From the NCBI RefSeq assembly GCF_003937945.1, contig NZ_RSEC01000021.1, forward strand, positions 372,001 through 436,000: DNA of 64,000 nucleotides, written 5' to 3'. Shown here in pieces: positions 51,536 to 59,692 of this stretch. This DNA comes from Amycolatopsis eburnea (GTDB lineage: Bacteria > Actinomycetota > Actinomycetes > Mycobacteriales > Pseudonocardiaceae). Numbering within the stretch: the stretch's first letter is position 1; the number at the start of each line of letters is the position of its first letter. The translations under genes and the position numbers were made by a program. The notes below the pieces were generated by a model that saw only the letters and a program-made list of their open reading frames with translations, was not told the origin of the DNA and searched no databases.

Positions 51536-52098
51536 AGCGAGCGCCGGGCGTCGTTGAGCACCTCGGCCGCGCGGGCCTGCTGGCTCTCGGTGCCCGCGCG
51601 CATGATCTGCACGACGGCGGCGGCGAGGTTCTTGCCCGCCTTGGCGAGCCCGACCTCGGTCGGGTCGACGTCCTGCGCGATCTGCTCCCACGGCGGGGTG
51701 CTGTCCTGCTGCTCCGCGGCGGCGCGGCCGGCGTCGGTCAGCTCGAACAGCTTCTTGCCGTTCTCGTCCTTGCTGATGACCAGGCCTTCGTCGGCCAGCA
51801 GCTGCAGCGTCGGGTAGACCGAGCCGGGGCTCGGTCGCCAGAAGCCGCCGGAGCGCTCGCCGATTTCGCGGATGATCTCGTAGCCGTGCCGGGGCTGTTC
51901 GGCGAGCAGCGCCAGGATCGCGGCGCGGACGTCACCGCGGCGGCTGCGCCGTCCGCCGTGACCCCGCCGGCCCGGTCCGTGACCCCGGCCGCGTCCGCCA
52001 CCCGGACCGAAGCCCGGGGGGAACTCGCCGAAACCACCGAAGGGCCCGAAGGGGGTGCGCCCACGCTCGTGGGCGAAGGGGTGTCGTTGCCTACGCAT
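51478..52098 (-). CDS. PadR family regulator
   Basis: This 206-residue protein begins with a Gly/Arg/Phe/Pro-rich low-complexity tract of about 50 residues (FGPFGGFGEFPPGFGPGGGRGRGHG). A PadR winged helix follows (AAILALLAEQPRHGYEIIREIGERSGGFWRPSPGSVYPTLQLLADEGLV, about 57-105), then a C-terminal helical region and acidic tail (EDEEESPSPETAE). A CGATATATCG palindrome lies 38 bases upstream of its start, so autoregulation is likely. Its 3' end overlaps the convergent methyltransferase by 58 bases. Confidence 0.92.
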   Translation of the reverse strand: MRRQRHPFAHERGRTPFGPFGGFGEFPPGFGPGGGRGRGHGPGRRGHGGRRSRRGDVRAAILALLAEQPRHGYEIIREIGERSGGFWRPSPGSVYPTLQLLADEGLVISKDENGKKLFELTDAGRAAAEQQDSTPPWEQIAQDVDPTEVGLAKAGKNLAAAVVQIMRAGTESQQARAAEVLNDARRSLYGILGEDEEESPSPETAE

Positions 52099-52135
52099 GT
52101 CTGTGTTCCTTTCTCGAACTGTTGCGACTGCTTCA

Positions 52136-52145
52136 CGATATATCG
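52136..52145. promoter_or_regulatory. PadR operator candidate
   Basis: CGATATATCG is a perfect 10-bp palindrome in an A/T-rich island upstream of padR. PadR-family operators are often ATAT-centred dyads. Confidence 0.5.
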
Positions 52146-52213
52146 GAAACAGTCGGATGGCAACCCGCTGCCGGTGATGCCGCTCACGGTGCTTGAGAGC
52201 TCAAGTTCGGACG

Positions 52214-52232
52214 CATAGGGTAGGCAAGCCTA
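52214..52232 (+). promoter_or_regulatory. IdeR/DmdR iron box before the siderophore importer
   Basis: ATAGGGTAGGCAAGCCTAA matches the DtxR/IdeR consensus TTAGGTTAGGCTAACCTAA at 15 of 19 positions. It ends 27 bases before the first permease start. Iron-bound IdeR would repress the operon. Confidence 0.75.
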
Positions 52233-52259
52233 AAGACCTGTTAGCAAAGGTAACGACCC

Positions 52260-53267
52260 GTGCGGACCCGCTCGCTCCCGCTCACGGCCGGGCTGGTGGT
52301 CCTCACCGCGGCCGTGGCCGCCGCCGTGCTGATCAGCATCGCCGTCGGCACCCGCGGCCTGAGCCCGGGCACCGTGCTCGACGCGCTCTTCCACTTCGAC
52401 GCGGGCAACCCCGACCACCTCGTCGTCCGCGAACTCCGGCTCCCGCGCACGCTCGCCGGGGTACTCGCCGGCGTCGCGCTGGGCCTGTCCGGCGCCGTCA
52501 TCCAGGGCGCCACGCGCAACCCGCTGGCCGATCCGGGACTGCTCGGCGTCAACGCGGGTGCGGCGCTCTTCGTCGTCCTCGGCATCGGCACCTTCGGCCT
52601 CACGAGCGTCGGCGGGTACGTCTGGTTCGGCTTCGCGGGCGCGGCGGCCGCGGGCGCCGTCGTCTACGGCATCAGCTCCCTCGGCCGGGCGGGGGCGACG
52701 CCGGTGAAGCTCGCGCTGGCCGGCGCCGCGGTGACGGCGGCGCTCGGGTCGGTGACCAGCGCGCTCCTGCTCACCGACGCCACGACGTTCGACCAGTACC
52801 GCTTCTGGCAGGTCGGCTCCCTGACCGGCCGCGACGCCGCGACGGTCACCCAGGCCGTGCCGTTCGTGGTCGCGGGCGTGGTGCTCGCGCTGGTCGCCGC
52901 CCGGCTGCTCAACGCACTCGCGCTCGGCGAAGACGTCGCCCGCGCGCTCGGCCAGAACGTCCCGCTCGCGCGGGGAGTCTGCGCGCTCGCGGTCGTCGTG
53001 CTGTGCGGGACGGCGACGGCGATCGCCGGGCCGATCGCGTTCGTCGGGCTCACCGTGCCGCACGCCGCCCGCCTGCTCACCGGCCCCGACCACCGGTGGC
53101 TGCTGCCGTACTCGGCGTTGCTCGCGCCACTGCTCCTGCTGGTCTCCGACGTCGTCGGCCGCGTGGTCGCGCGCCCGGCCGAGGTGCAGGTCGGGATCAT
53201 CACCGCGCTCGTCGGCGCGCCCGTGTTCGTGGTCCTGGTGCGGCGCCGGAAGGTCGTGGCGGTGTGA
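52260..53267 (+). CDS. Iron-siderophore ABC importer permease (FecCD family), first
   Basis: This 335-residue FecCD/BtuC-type permease has about nine to ten helices. LRLPRTLAGVLAGVALGLSGAVIQGATRNPLADPGLLGVNAGA and IAGPIAFVGLTVPHAARLLTGPDHR are family signatures, the latter being the loop contacting the ATPase. The GTG start follows AAAGG. It begins the operon permease-permease-ATPase-binding protein and overlaps the second permease by 4 bases. Iron-box control is expected. Confidence 0.94.
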   Translation: MRTRSLPLTAGLVVLTAAVAAAVLISIAVGTRGLSPGTVLDALFHFDAGNPDHLVVRELRLPRTLAGVLAGVALGLSGAVIQGATRNPLADPGLLGVNAGAALFVVLGIGTFGLTSVGGYVWFGFAGAAAAGAVVYGISSLGRAGATPVKLALAGAAVTAALGSVTSALLLTDATTFDQYRFWQVGSLTGRDAATVTQAVPFVVAGVVLALVAARLLNALALGEDVARALGQNVPLARGVCALAVVVLCGTATAIAGPIAFVGLTVPHAARLLTGPDHRWLLPYSALLAPLLLLVSDVVGRVVARPAEVQVGIITALVGAPVFVVLVRRRKVVAV

Positions 53268-54289
53268 GCGCCGTCGAGCTGGTCGCCGCCGCGCGCCGGC
53301 GCGGAGCCGCCCGGGCCCGCGGGGTGTCGGCCGGACTCGTGGTCGCCCTCGTGGCCGTCTTCGCGCTTTCCCTGGCCGTGGGCGACTTCCCGGTGCCGCT
53401 CGGCGACCTGCCCGGCCTCCTCTTCGGCGACGGCGTCGGCCGCGCGGCTTACGTCGTCACGGAACTGCGGCTGCCGCGGGCGGTCACCGGCCTGCTCGCC
53501 GGCCTCGCGTTCGGCACGTCCGGGGCGCTCTTCCAGCGCCTCCTGCGCAACCCCCTCGCGAGCCCGGACGTCATCGGCGTGACGCAGGGCGCGAGCGCCG
53601 CGGCGGTCGTGGCGCTGGTGCTCTTCGAGGCCTCGGGCGTAGTGGTCTCGGCCGCGGCATTGGCCGGCGCGGTGCTCACCGGCGCCGCGATCCACCTGCT
53701 GTCCCGCCGCGGCGGGGTGCACGGCTACCGGCTCGTCCTCGTCGGGGTCGGCGTGGGCGCGGTGCTGACCAGCGTCGTCTCCTACCTGATGACCTGGGCC
53801 GACGTCACCCTCGCCCAGCAGGCGCTGGTCTGGCTCACCGGCAACCTCAACGGCCGCGGCTGGGACCAGGCGGCCCCGCTCGCCCTCGCGCTCGTCGTCC
53901 TGCTGCCCTTGGCACTGAGCCAGAACCGCGCGCTGACCGGGCTGCAGCTCGGCGACGACACCGCGGCCGGGCTCGGGCTGCGCGTCGAACGCAGCCGCCT
54001 GGTCCTGCTCCTGCTTGCCGTCGCGCTCGCGGCCTTCGCGACGGCAGCCGCCGGGCCCGTCTCGTTCGTCGCGTTCGTGGCCAACCCGATCGCGACCCGG
54101 CTCGTCGGCGGCACCCGCGCCGGGCTGGTCCCCGCCGCGCTGACCGGCGCGCTCGTGGTGCTGCTGGGCGACTTCGCGGCCCAGCACCTGCTCGGCGAAC
54201 AGCTGCCGGTCGGCGTCGTCACCGGCGCGGTCGGCGCGCCGTACCTGCTGTGGCTGCTGGCCACCGCCAACCGCGCCGGGCGAGTGTGA
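53264..54289 (+). CDS. Iron-siderophore ABC importer permease (FecCD family), second
   Basis: This 341-residue FecCD-type permease pairs with the preceding one. ELRLPRAVTGLLAGLAFGTSGALFQRLLRNPLASPDVIGVTQGA is the typical N-terminal block, and TAAAGPVSFVAFVANPIATRLVGGTR is the ATPase-contact region, here with the less common FVAFVANPIATRL. The GTG at 53264 overlaps the previous stop. The ATPase follows 10 bases downstream. Confidence 0.93.
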   Translation: MSAVELVAAARRRGAARARGVSAGLVVALVAVFALSLAVGDFPVPLGDLPGLLFGDGVGRAAYVVTELRLPRAVTGLLAGLAFGTSGALFQRLLRNPLASPDVIGVTQGASAAAVVALVLFEASGVVVSAAALAGAVLTGAAIHLLSRRGGVHGYRLVLVGVGVGAVLTSVVSYLMTWADVTLAQQALVWLTGNLNGRGWDQAAPLALALVVLLPLALSQNRALTGLQLGDDTAAGLGLRVERSRLVLLLLAVALAAFATAAAGPVSFVAFVANPIATRLVGGTRAGLVPAALTGALVVLLGDFAAQHLLGEQLPVGVVTGAVGAPYLLWLLATANRAGRV

Positions 54290-54299
54290 GAGGAACGCC

Positions 54300-55118
54300 G
54301 TGACACTGCACACCGAGAACCTCGAGCTCGGCTACGGGCCGCTTCGCGTGGTCAAGGACCTCTCCGTCCGGATCCCCGAGGGCAAGGTCACGATGATCGT
54401 CGGGACCAACGCCTGCGGGAAGTCGACGCTCCTGCGCGGCCTCGCGCGCCTGCTCGCCCCGACCGCCGGTGCGGTCTACCTCGACGGCAAGGCCATCACC
54501 ACGTGGCGCAGCAAGGACGTCGCCACCGTGCTCGGCCTGCTGCCGCAGTCGCCGACCGCGCCCGAGGGCATCACCGTCGCCGACCTCGTCGGCCGCGGCC
54601 GCTACCCGCACCAGGGGATGTTCCGCCGCTGGAGCGCCGAGGACGACGACGCCGTGGCGAAGGCGATGCTCGCGACTGACACCGTCGAGCTGGCCGATCG
54701 CCCGGTCGACGAGCTGTCCGGCGGGCAGCGCCAGCGCGTCTGGATCGCCATGGCGCTGGCGCAGCGGACGCCGTTGCTGCTGCTCGACGAGCCCACGACG
54801 TTCCTCGACATCGCCCACCAGGTGGAGGTGCTCGACCTGCTGGCCGAGCTGAACGCCGAGGACGGCCGGACGATCGTCATCGTCCTGCACGACCTGAACC
54901 TGGCCGCCCGCTACGGCGACCACCTGATCGCGATGAAGGACGGCCGGATCGCCGCCGAGGGCGCGCCCGCCGACATCCTCACCGCCGAACTCGTCGCCGA
55001 CGTCTTCGGCATGCCCTGCCGGGTCATCCCCGACCCCGTTTCCGCCACGCCCCTGATCGTCCCGATCGGCAGGCGGCGCGCCACTCCCCGAGAAGAAGGA
55101 ACCCCCGATGCGTCCTAA
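54300..55118 (+). CDS. Iron-siderophore ABC importer ATPase
   Basis: This 272-residue ATPase has Walker A (GTNACGKSTLLRGL, with Ala-Cys in place of the usual Gly-Ser), Q-loop (LLPQSP), signature (LSGGQRQRVWIAMALAQ), Walker B (LLLLDEPTTFLDIAHQ) and H-loop (VLHDLNLAARY). It is of the FepC/FecE type. The GTG at 54300 follows GAGGAACGCC. It overlaps the binding-protein gene by 11 bases. Confidence 0.95.
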   Translation: MTLHTENLELGYGPLRVVKDLSVRIPEGKVTMIVGTNACGKSTLLRGLARLLAPTAGAVYLDGKAITTWRSKDVATVLGLLPQSPTAPEGITVADLVGRGRYPHQGMFRRWSAEDDDAVAKAMLATDTVELADRPVDELSGGQRQRVWIAMALAQRTPLLLLDEPTTFLDIAHQVEVLDLLAELNAEDGRTIVIVLHDLNLAARYGDHLIAMKDGRIAAEGAPADILTAELVADVFGMPCRVIPDPVSATPLIVPIGRRRATPREEGTPDAS

Positions 55119-56115
55119 GTGGACTCGCCTGGCCGCGCTGCTCGCCGCCGGCACGCTCCTCGCCGCCTGCGGCCAGCCCGAGAAGCCGAGCACCTCCGGC
55201 GTCGGCGACCAAGACGTCGCGACCGGCGGCCGGTTGTTCTCCACCGCGGACACCGAAACCGCGAAGCTCGGCGCGGACGTCGGCCCCGGTGTCTTCCCGC
55301 GGACGGTCACCCACGCGCTGGGCAAGACGAAGCTGGAGAAGAAGCCGTCGCGGGTCGTCGTGCTCGACAGCGGCGAACTGGACGACGTCCTCGCGCTCGG
55401 CATCACCCCGGTCGGCATGGCCACCAACGCCGGGCAGAACGACGTGCCCGCCTACCTCGCCGACCGCGCGAAGGGCATCCCGGCCGTCGGCGGGGTCAGC
55501 AACCTCAACCTCGAAGCGATCGCGGCGCTGAACCCGGACCTGATCCTCGGCAGCAAGCTGCGCGCGAACGACCTCTACCCGCAGCTGTCGAAGATCGCGC
55601 CGACGGTGTTCAGCATCCGGCCCGGGTTCCCGTGGAAGGAGAACCTGCTCCTGATCGGCGCTTCGCTGGGCGCTGAGACGCAGGCGACCGGGCTGCTGAA
55701 CGACTACCAGAAGCGCGCGAACGAGGTGAAGGCCGCGGTCAAGGGCGCGCCGAAGATCTCGTTGCTGCGGTTCCACTCCACCGGCATCCGGCTCTACGGC
55801 AACCTGTCCTTCATCGGCGTCATCCTCAAGGACACCGGCCTCGCGCGCCCGGCCAACCAGGACATCAACGAACTGGCGGCGCAGATCTCCAAGGAGCGCA
55901 TCGACGAGGCGGACGGCGACTGGATCTTCTACTCCAGCCTCGGCGCCGGCCCGAGCGCGGACGAGAAGGCCGTCACGAGCAGCGGGTTGTGGGCCAACCT
56001 GGGCGCGGTGAAGGCCAAGCACGCGATTCCGGTCGACGACTCCGTGTGGTTCCTCGGCCTGGGCCCGATCGGGGCGATGAAGGTCCTCGACGACCTGAAG
56101 AAGTACTTGGGCTGA
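55108..56115 (+). CDS. Iron-siderophore substrate-binding lipoprotein
   Basis: This 335-residue periplasmic-binding protein (FecB/TroA-like) has a lipoprotein signal with lipobox LLAAC (Cys21). SRVVVLDSGELDDVLALGITPVG opens the first lobe, AALNPDLILGS follows, and the second lobe ends VLDDLKKYLG. AGAAGGAACCCCCG precedes the ATG. It would capture a ferric siderophore outside the membrane and pass it to the permeases. No siderophore synthesis genes are in the window. Confidence 0.94.
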   Translation: MRPKWTRLAALLAAGTLLAACGQPEKPSTSGVGDQDVATGGRLFSTADTETAKLGADVGPGVFPRTVTHALGKTKLEKKPSRVVVLDSGELDDVLALGITPVGMATNAGQNDVPAYLADRAKGIPAVGGVSNLNLEAIAALNPDLILGSKLRANDLYPQLSKIAPTVFSIRPGFPWKENLLLIGASLGAETQATGLLNDYQKRANEVKAAVKGAPKISLLRFHSTGIRLYGNLSFIGVILKDTGLARPANQDINELAAQISKERIDEADGDWIFYSSLGAGPSADEKAVTSSGLWANLGAVKAKHAIPVDDSVWFLGLGPIGAMKVLDDLKKYLG

Positions 56116-56128
56116 GAAGATCGGGGTC

Positions 56129-56614
56129 GTGTCCGACACCATCGACGAGATCGACGCGCGGCTGCTCCAGGCGCTGGGGGAGGACCCCCGGTCCACGGCG
56201 GTCGCGCTCGCCGAGCGGCTGGGCCTGTCCCGCAACACGGTGCAGGCCCGGCTCGCGCGGCTGGAGCAGCGCGGCGCGCTCCGGTCGTTCGAGCGCCGCA
56301 TCGACCCCGCACGGCTGGGCTACCCGCTGCGGGCGTTCGTCAACGCCCAGGTCGACCAGCGGCGCCTCGCCGAGATCGCCGAGGCGCTCGCCGAAATCCC
56401 CGAGGTCACCGAGGTGTGCGGACTGACCGGCGCGAGCGACCTGATGGTGCAGGTCGTCGCCGTCGACGCGGACGACCTCTACCGGATCGCCGGGCGCGTC
56501 CTCGCCTCGCCGGGGGTGGAGCGGACGAACATCTCGCTCGTCATGCGCGAGCTCGTCCCCTACCGCCTGACGCCCCTGCTGGAGCGCGTGCATTCTGCGC
56601 ACCCGGAGCCCTGA
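56129..56614 (+). CDS. Lrp/AsnC family regulator
   Basis: This 161-residue protein has an N-terminal HTH (IDARLLQALGEDPRSTAVALAERLGLSRNTVQARLARLEQRGAL) and a C-terminal RAM domain (EVTEVCGLTGASDLMVQVVAVDADDLYRIAGRVLASPGV). The GTG start lies 13 bases after the binding-protein stop, so it might be read through from the iron operon, but its function fits the downstream pyruvate-dehydrogenase-like gene. A 14-base direct repeat, once in its 3' end and once before the next gene, is a likely binding site. Confidence 0.92.
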   Translation: MSDTIDEIDARLLQALGEDPRSTAVALAERLGLSRNTVQARLARLEQRGALRSFERRIDPARLGYPLRAFVNAQVDQRRLAEIAEALAEIPEVTEVCGLTGASDLMVQVVAVDADDLYRIAGRVLASPGVERTNISLVMRELVPYRLTPLLERVHSAHPEP

Positions 56615-56644
56615 GCCGTCCGGTTCCGGTGTGCATTCTGCGCA
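56588..56644 (+). promoter_or_regulatory. Lrp-type operator pair upstream of the E1-like gene
   Basis: GTGCATTCTGCGCA occurs at 56588-56601 and 56631-56644, 43 bases apart (about four helical turns). Extended by one base, each is close to a 6-3-6 dyad TGyGCA-TTC-TGCGCA. The first copy lies inside the lrp coding end. Confidence 0.6.
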
Positions 56645-56720
56645 GCTGGATCGACATCGGTTGTGCGAAGCGTCCGCCAGTGCTGTTCTGGGGGTGCTTC
56701 CTGCACGAAAGGTGTCGACG

Positions 56721-59024
56721 ATGACTCAGGCCACCCCGGCGGCTCCGGCGACGGGCACGCTCGCCTCCATCGAGCAGCGGGTGCTGTGGCTCGCCACGGC
56801 GATCGTGCACCAGGCCAACCGCGTGCGGCCGAACCCGTCCGGCCTGAAGGTCGGCGGCCACCAGGCGTCGTGCGCGTCGCTCGTGTCGATCATGACGTCG
56901 CTGTGGTTCCGGCACCTGCGCCCCGAGGACCGCGTCTCGGTGAAGCCGCACGCGTCGCCGGTGCTCCACGCGATCAACTACCTGCTCGGCGAGCTCGACG
57001 AGGCCTACCTGCCGACGCTGCGCGAGTTCGGCGGCCTGCAGAGCTACCCGAGCCGCGCCAAGGACCCCGACCCGGTGGACTACTCGACCGGCTCGGTCGG
57101 CATCGGCGCGACCGCCCCGATCTGGGGTGCGCTGGCGCGCCGCTACCTGACCGCCCGCGGCTCGGCGGCGGGTACCGGCCGGCAGTACTCGCTGGTCGGC
57201 GACGCCGAGCTGGACGAGGGCGCGATCTGGGAGGCCATCCTCGACCCGGGCGTCGCGGAGCTGGGCGAGATCGTCTGGATCGTCGACCTCAACCGCCAGT
57301 CGCTCGACCGCGTCGTCCCGAACATCGCGGCGGGGCGGCTGCAGGGCATGTTCGACGCCGCCGGCTGGCAGGTGCTGACCCTGAAGTACGGGCGGCTGCT
57401 GGAAGAGCTGTTCACCCGGCCCGGCGGCGCGGAGCTGCGCGCGCGGATCGACGAGATGCCGAACCCGGAGTACCAGCGGCTGCTGCGCTGCGACGCCGCC
57501 CAGGTGCGCGACCGGCTGCCCGCGGGCAACGCCGCGCTGGCGTCGCTGGTCGCCTCGCTCGACGACGAGACGCTGCTGGCCGCGATCCGCAACCTCGGCG
57601 GCCACGACCTCGGCTCGCTCGACGACGCCTTCGCGTCCATTTCGGACAGCCGGCCGACGGTGATCTTCTGCTACACCGTCAAGGGCCGCGGGCTCCCGAC
57701 GCAGGGGCACCCGCAGAACCACTCGTCGCTGCTGACGGTCGCGCAGATGGAAGAGCTGGCGTCGTCGCTGGGGACTGACCTCGCTTCGCCGTGGGAGAGC
57801 TTCGCGGCCGACTCGCCTGAAGCCGCGTTGTGCGCCGAAGTCGCTTCGCGGCTTAGCCGTCCCGACATTCCTTCGCTGCCTTCGCTGGAGCTGCCCACCG
57901 ACATCGGGCGCACGCCGTCCGGGACGGCCACGACGCAGGCGGCGCTGGGCCGCGTCCTGCTCGACCTGACGCGCGAAGCGCCTGAAGCGGCGAAGCGCGT
58001 GGTGACGGTCAGCCCCGACGTCAGCTCGACGACCAACCTCGGCGGCTGGGTCAACAAGGTCGGCGTCTGGTCGGCCACCGAGCGCCGCGACTGGTTCGAA
58101 GACGACCCCGAAACGATCATGCACTGGCGGGAGAAGCCGACCGGCCAGCACGTCGAGCTGGGCATCGCGGAGACGAACCTGGTCGGCCTGCTGGGCGAGC
58201 TGGGCGCGACGTGGAGCCGCTGGGGCGAGCCGCTGCTGCCCATCGGCGTCATGTACGACCCGTTCGTCGAGCGCGCGCTGGAGCCGTGGTCGTTCGGCAT
58301 CTACGCCGGCGGGCAGTCGATCCTGATCGGCACGCCGTCGGGCGTCACGCTCGCCCCGGAAGGCGGCGCGCACCAGTCGATCACCACGCCGTCGATCGGC
58401 ATCGAGCAGCCGGGCTGCGTCAGCTACGAACCGGCGTTCGCGATCGACACCGAGTGGACGCTGCTGGCCGCGCTCGGCAGGCTCGGCAAGCCGGGCGGCA
58501 CGTCGTCGTACTTCCGGCTTTCGACGCGCCCGGTCGACCAGACGCTCGCCGCCGTGCCCACCGACCCGGCGGCGCGCGAACGCCGTCGCCGCCAGGTGGT
58601 GGCCGGTGCGTACCTGCTGCGGCGGGCTTCGTCGCCTTCGGTCACGCTCGCGGCGATGGGCGCGCTCGTCCCGGACACCCTGGCGGCGGCCGAGCGGCTG
58701 GCCCAGGTCGGCATCGAGGCCGACGTCGTCTGCGTGACCAGCCCGGGCCTGCTGTTCGAGGCGCTGCAGGCCCGCTCCGGCCGGGGCAGCGGCGAGTCGT
58801 GGATCCTCGACCAGGTCTTCCCGGCCTCGCGGGCGAAGCCGCTGGTCACGGTCCTCGACGGCCACCCGCACACGCTGGCGTTCCTCGCCGGGGTCAACCG
58901 GGTCCCGGCGGTTTCGCTGGGTGTCACGGGCTTCGGGCAGTCGGGCTCGCTGGAGGACGTCTACCGGTACCACGGCATCGACACCGACGCGATCATCCGG
59001 GCCGCGCTGGACGTGACCGCCTGA
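56721..59024 (+). CDS. Homodimeric pyruvate dehydrogenase E1-like / transketolase-like enzyme
   Basis: This 767-residue thiamine-diphosphate enzyme resembles AceE. SLVSIMTSLWFRHLRPEDRVSVKPHASPVLHAINYLLGEL and DYSTGSVGIGATAPIWGALARRY are typical. The cofactor motif is GDAELDEGAIWEAI with the downstream DLNRQSLDR. The transketolase pyrimidine domain has LGIAETNLVGLLGELGATWSRWG. It is about 130 residues shorter than E. coli AceE, mainly at the N-terminus. The ATG at 56721 follows AAAGG. Its Lrp neighbour and operator repeats suggest control by amino acids, so a 2-oxo acid other than pyruvate is possible. Confidence 0.88.
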   Translation: MTQATPAAPATGTLASIEQRVLWLATAIVHQANRVRPNPSGLKVGGHQASCASLVSIMTSLWFRHLRPEDRVSVKPHASPVLHAINYLLGELDEAYLPTLREFGGLQSYPSRAKDPDPVDYSTGSVGIGATAPIWGALARRYLTARGSAAGTGRQYSLVGDAELDEGAIWEAILDPGVAELGEIVWIVDLNRQSLDRVVPNIAAGRLQGMFDAAGWQVLTLKYGRLLEELFTRPGGAELRARIDEMPNPEYQRLLRCDAAQVRDRLPAGNAALASLVASLDDETLLAAIRNLGGHDLGSLDDAFASISDSRPTVIFCYTVKGRGLPTQGHPQNHSSLLTVAQMEELASSLGTDLASPWESFAADSPEAALCAEVASRLSRPDIPSLPSLELPTDIGRTPSGTATTQAALGRVLLDLTREAPEAAKRVVTVSPDVSSTTNLGGWVNKVGVWSATERRDWFEDDPETIMHWREKPTGQHVELGIAETNLVGLLGELGATWSRWGEPLLPIGVMYDPFVERALEPWSFGIYAGGQSILIGTPSGVTLAPEGGAHQSITTPSIGIEQPGCVSYEPAFAIDTEWTLLAALGRLGKPGGTSSYFRLSTRPVDQTLAAVPTDPAARERRRRQVVAGAYLLRRASSPSVTLAAMGALVPDTLAAAERLAQVGIEADVVCVTSPGLLFEALQARSGRGSGESWILDQVFPASRAKPLVTVLDGHPHTLAFLAGVNRVPAVSLGVTGFGQSGSLEDVYRYHGIDTDAIIRAALDVTA

Positions 59025-59027
59025 GAG

Positions 59028-59073
59028 GTCGTGAGTGTTCAGGGCGGTTAGAACCGCCCTGAACACTCACGAC
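59028..59073. terminator. Near-perfect 46-base palindrome after the E1-like gene
   Basis: Arms 59028-59049 and 59052-59073 are exact 22-base reverse complements around the 2-base centre AG. It follows the E1-like stop by 3 bases and precedes the convergent lipoprotein stop by 2 bases, so it can end transcription from both sides. It may also be a dispersed palindromic repeat. Confidence 0.75.
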
Positions 59074-59075
59074 GC

Positions 59076-59601
59076 TCAGAGATCCCACTCGGCGAGCGGC
59101 TTGTCCAGCGCGTCGGTCCAGATCATCTTCGAGCCCGGCTGCAGCGGGGCGTCGAGCAAGGACCTTGCCGGCGGCTTCCTCGCCCGGCTTGAGGTCCTTC
59201 AGCGGCAGGTCCGGGTCGGCGGTCGTGGCCGGGGCCATGCCGTCGGTGCCCTTGACGGTCTTGCCGTCCGGCGTCTTCATCCAGACGTAGAGGCCGTTCG
59301 TGCTGAACTCGCCCTTCTTGCCGACGATCTTCAGGTCGAACACGACGAAGCTGCCGCTCTTCGCCTTGATGCCCGGCGTCGTGCCCTCTTCGAGGGTGCC
59401 GACCGTGTTCAGCGTGATGTCGGCGCTGTTCTCGTCGTCTTCGACGGTGATCGTCTTGCCGATCGGCTTGTCGGCGGCCTTCTCCGACGGCTTGACGTCG
59501 GAGGTCCCGGCCGAAGCGGCCGGCGGGGCCGAGGTGGCGGAGCAGCCGGTGGAAACCAGGAGCAGTCCGGCCGCGAGGCCGGAGATCAGGATGTGACGCA
59601 T
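59076..59601 (-). pseudogene. Lipoprotein with DUF4352-like domain, broken by a 1-base frameshift
   Basis: The protein starts MRHILISGLAAGLLLVSTGC with a lipobox Cys20. A Ser/Ala/Lys-rich linker precedes a beta-sandwich-like domain (SGSFVVFDLKIVGKKGEFSTNGLYVWMKTPDGKTV). The frame runs normally to GEEAAGKVL, then an extra base near 59158-59162 (GTCCTTGCTCGAC) shifts it. In the next frame the sequence continues sensibly as LLDAPLQPGSKMIWTDALD and ends WDL at 59076, just before the palindrome. Removing one T restores a 174-residue protein. This is either a recent inactivation, a programmed shift (no slippery heptamer seen) or a sequencing error. Confidence 0.75.
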
Positions 59602-59692
59602 CGATGAACCCTTCGCACAGCAAGAAAATCTCCCCCAGTCGGAGAGGGGAGTGATCTTGGTGCGTCCGGCCACACGGAACGCACACAATCGC

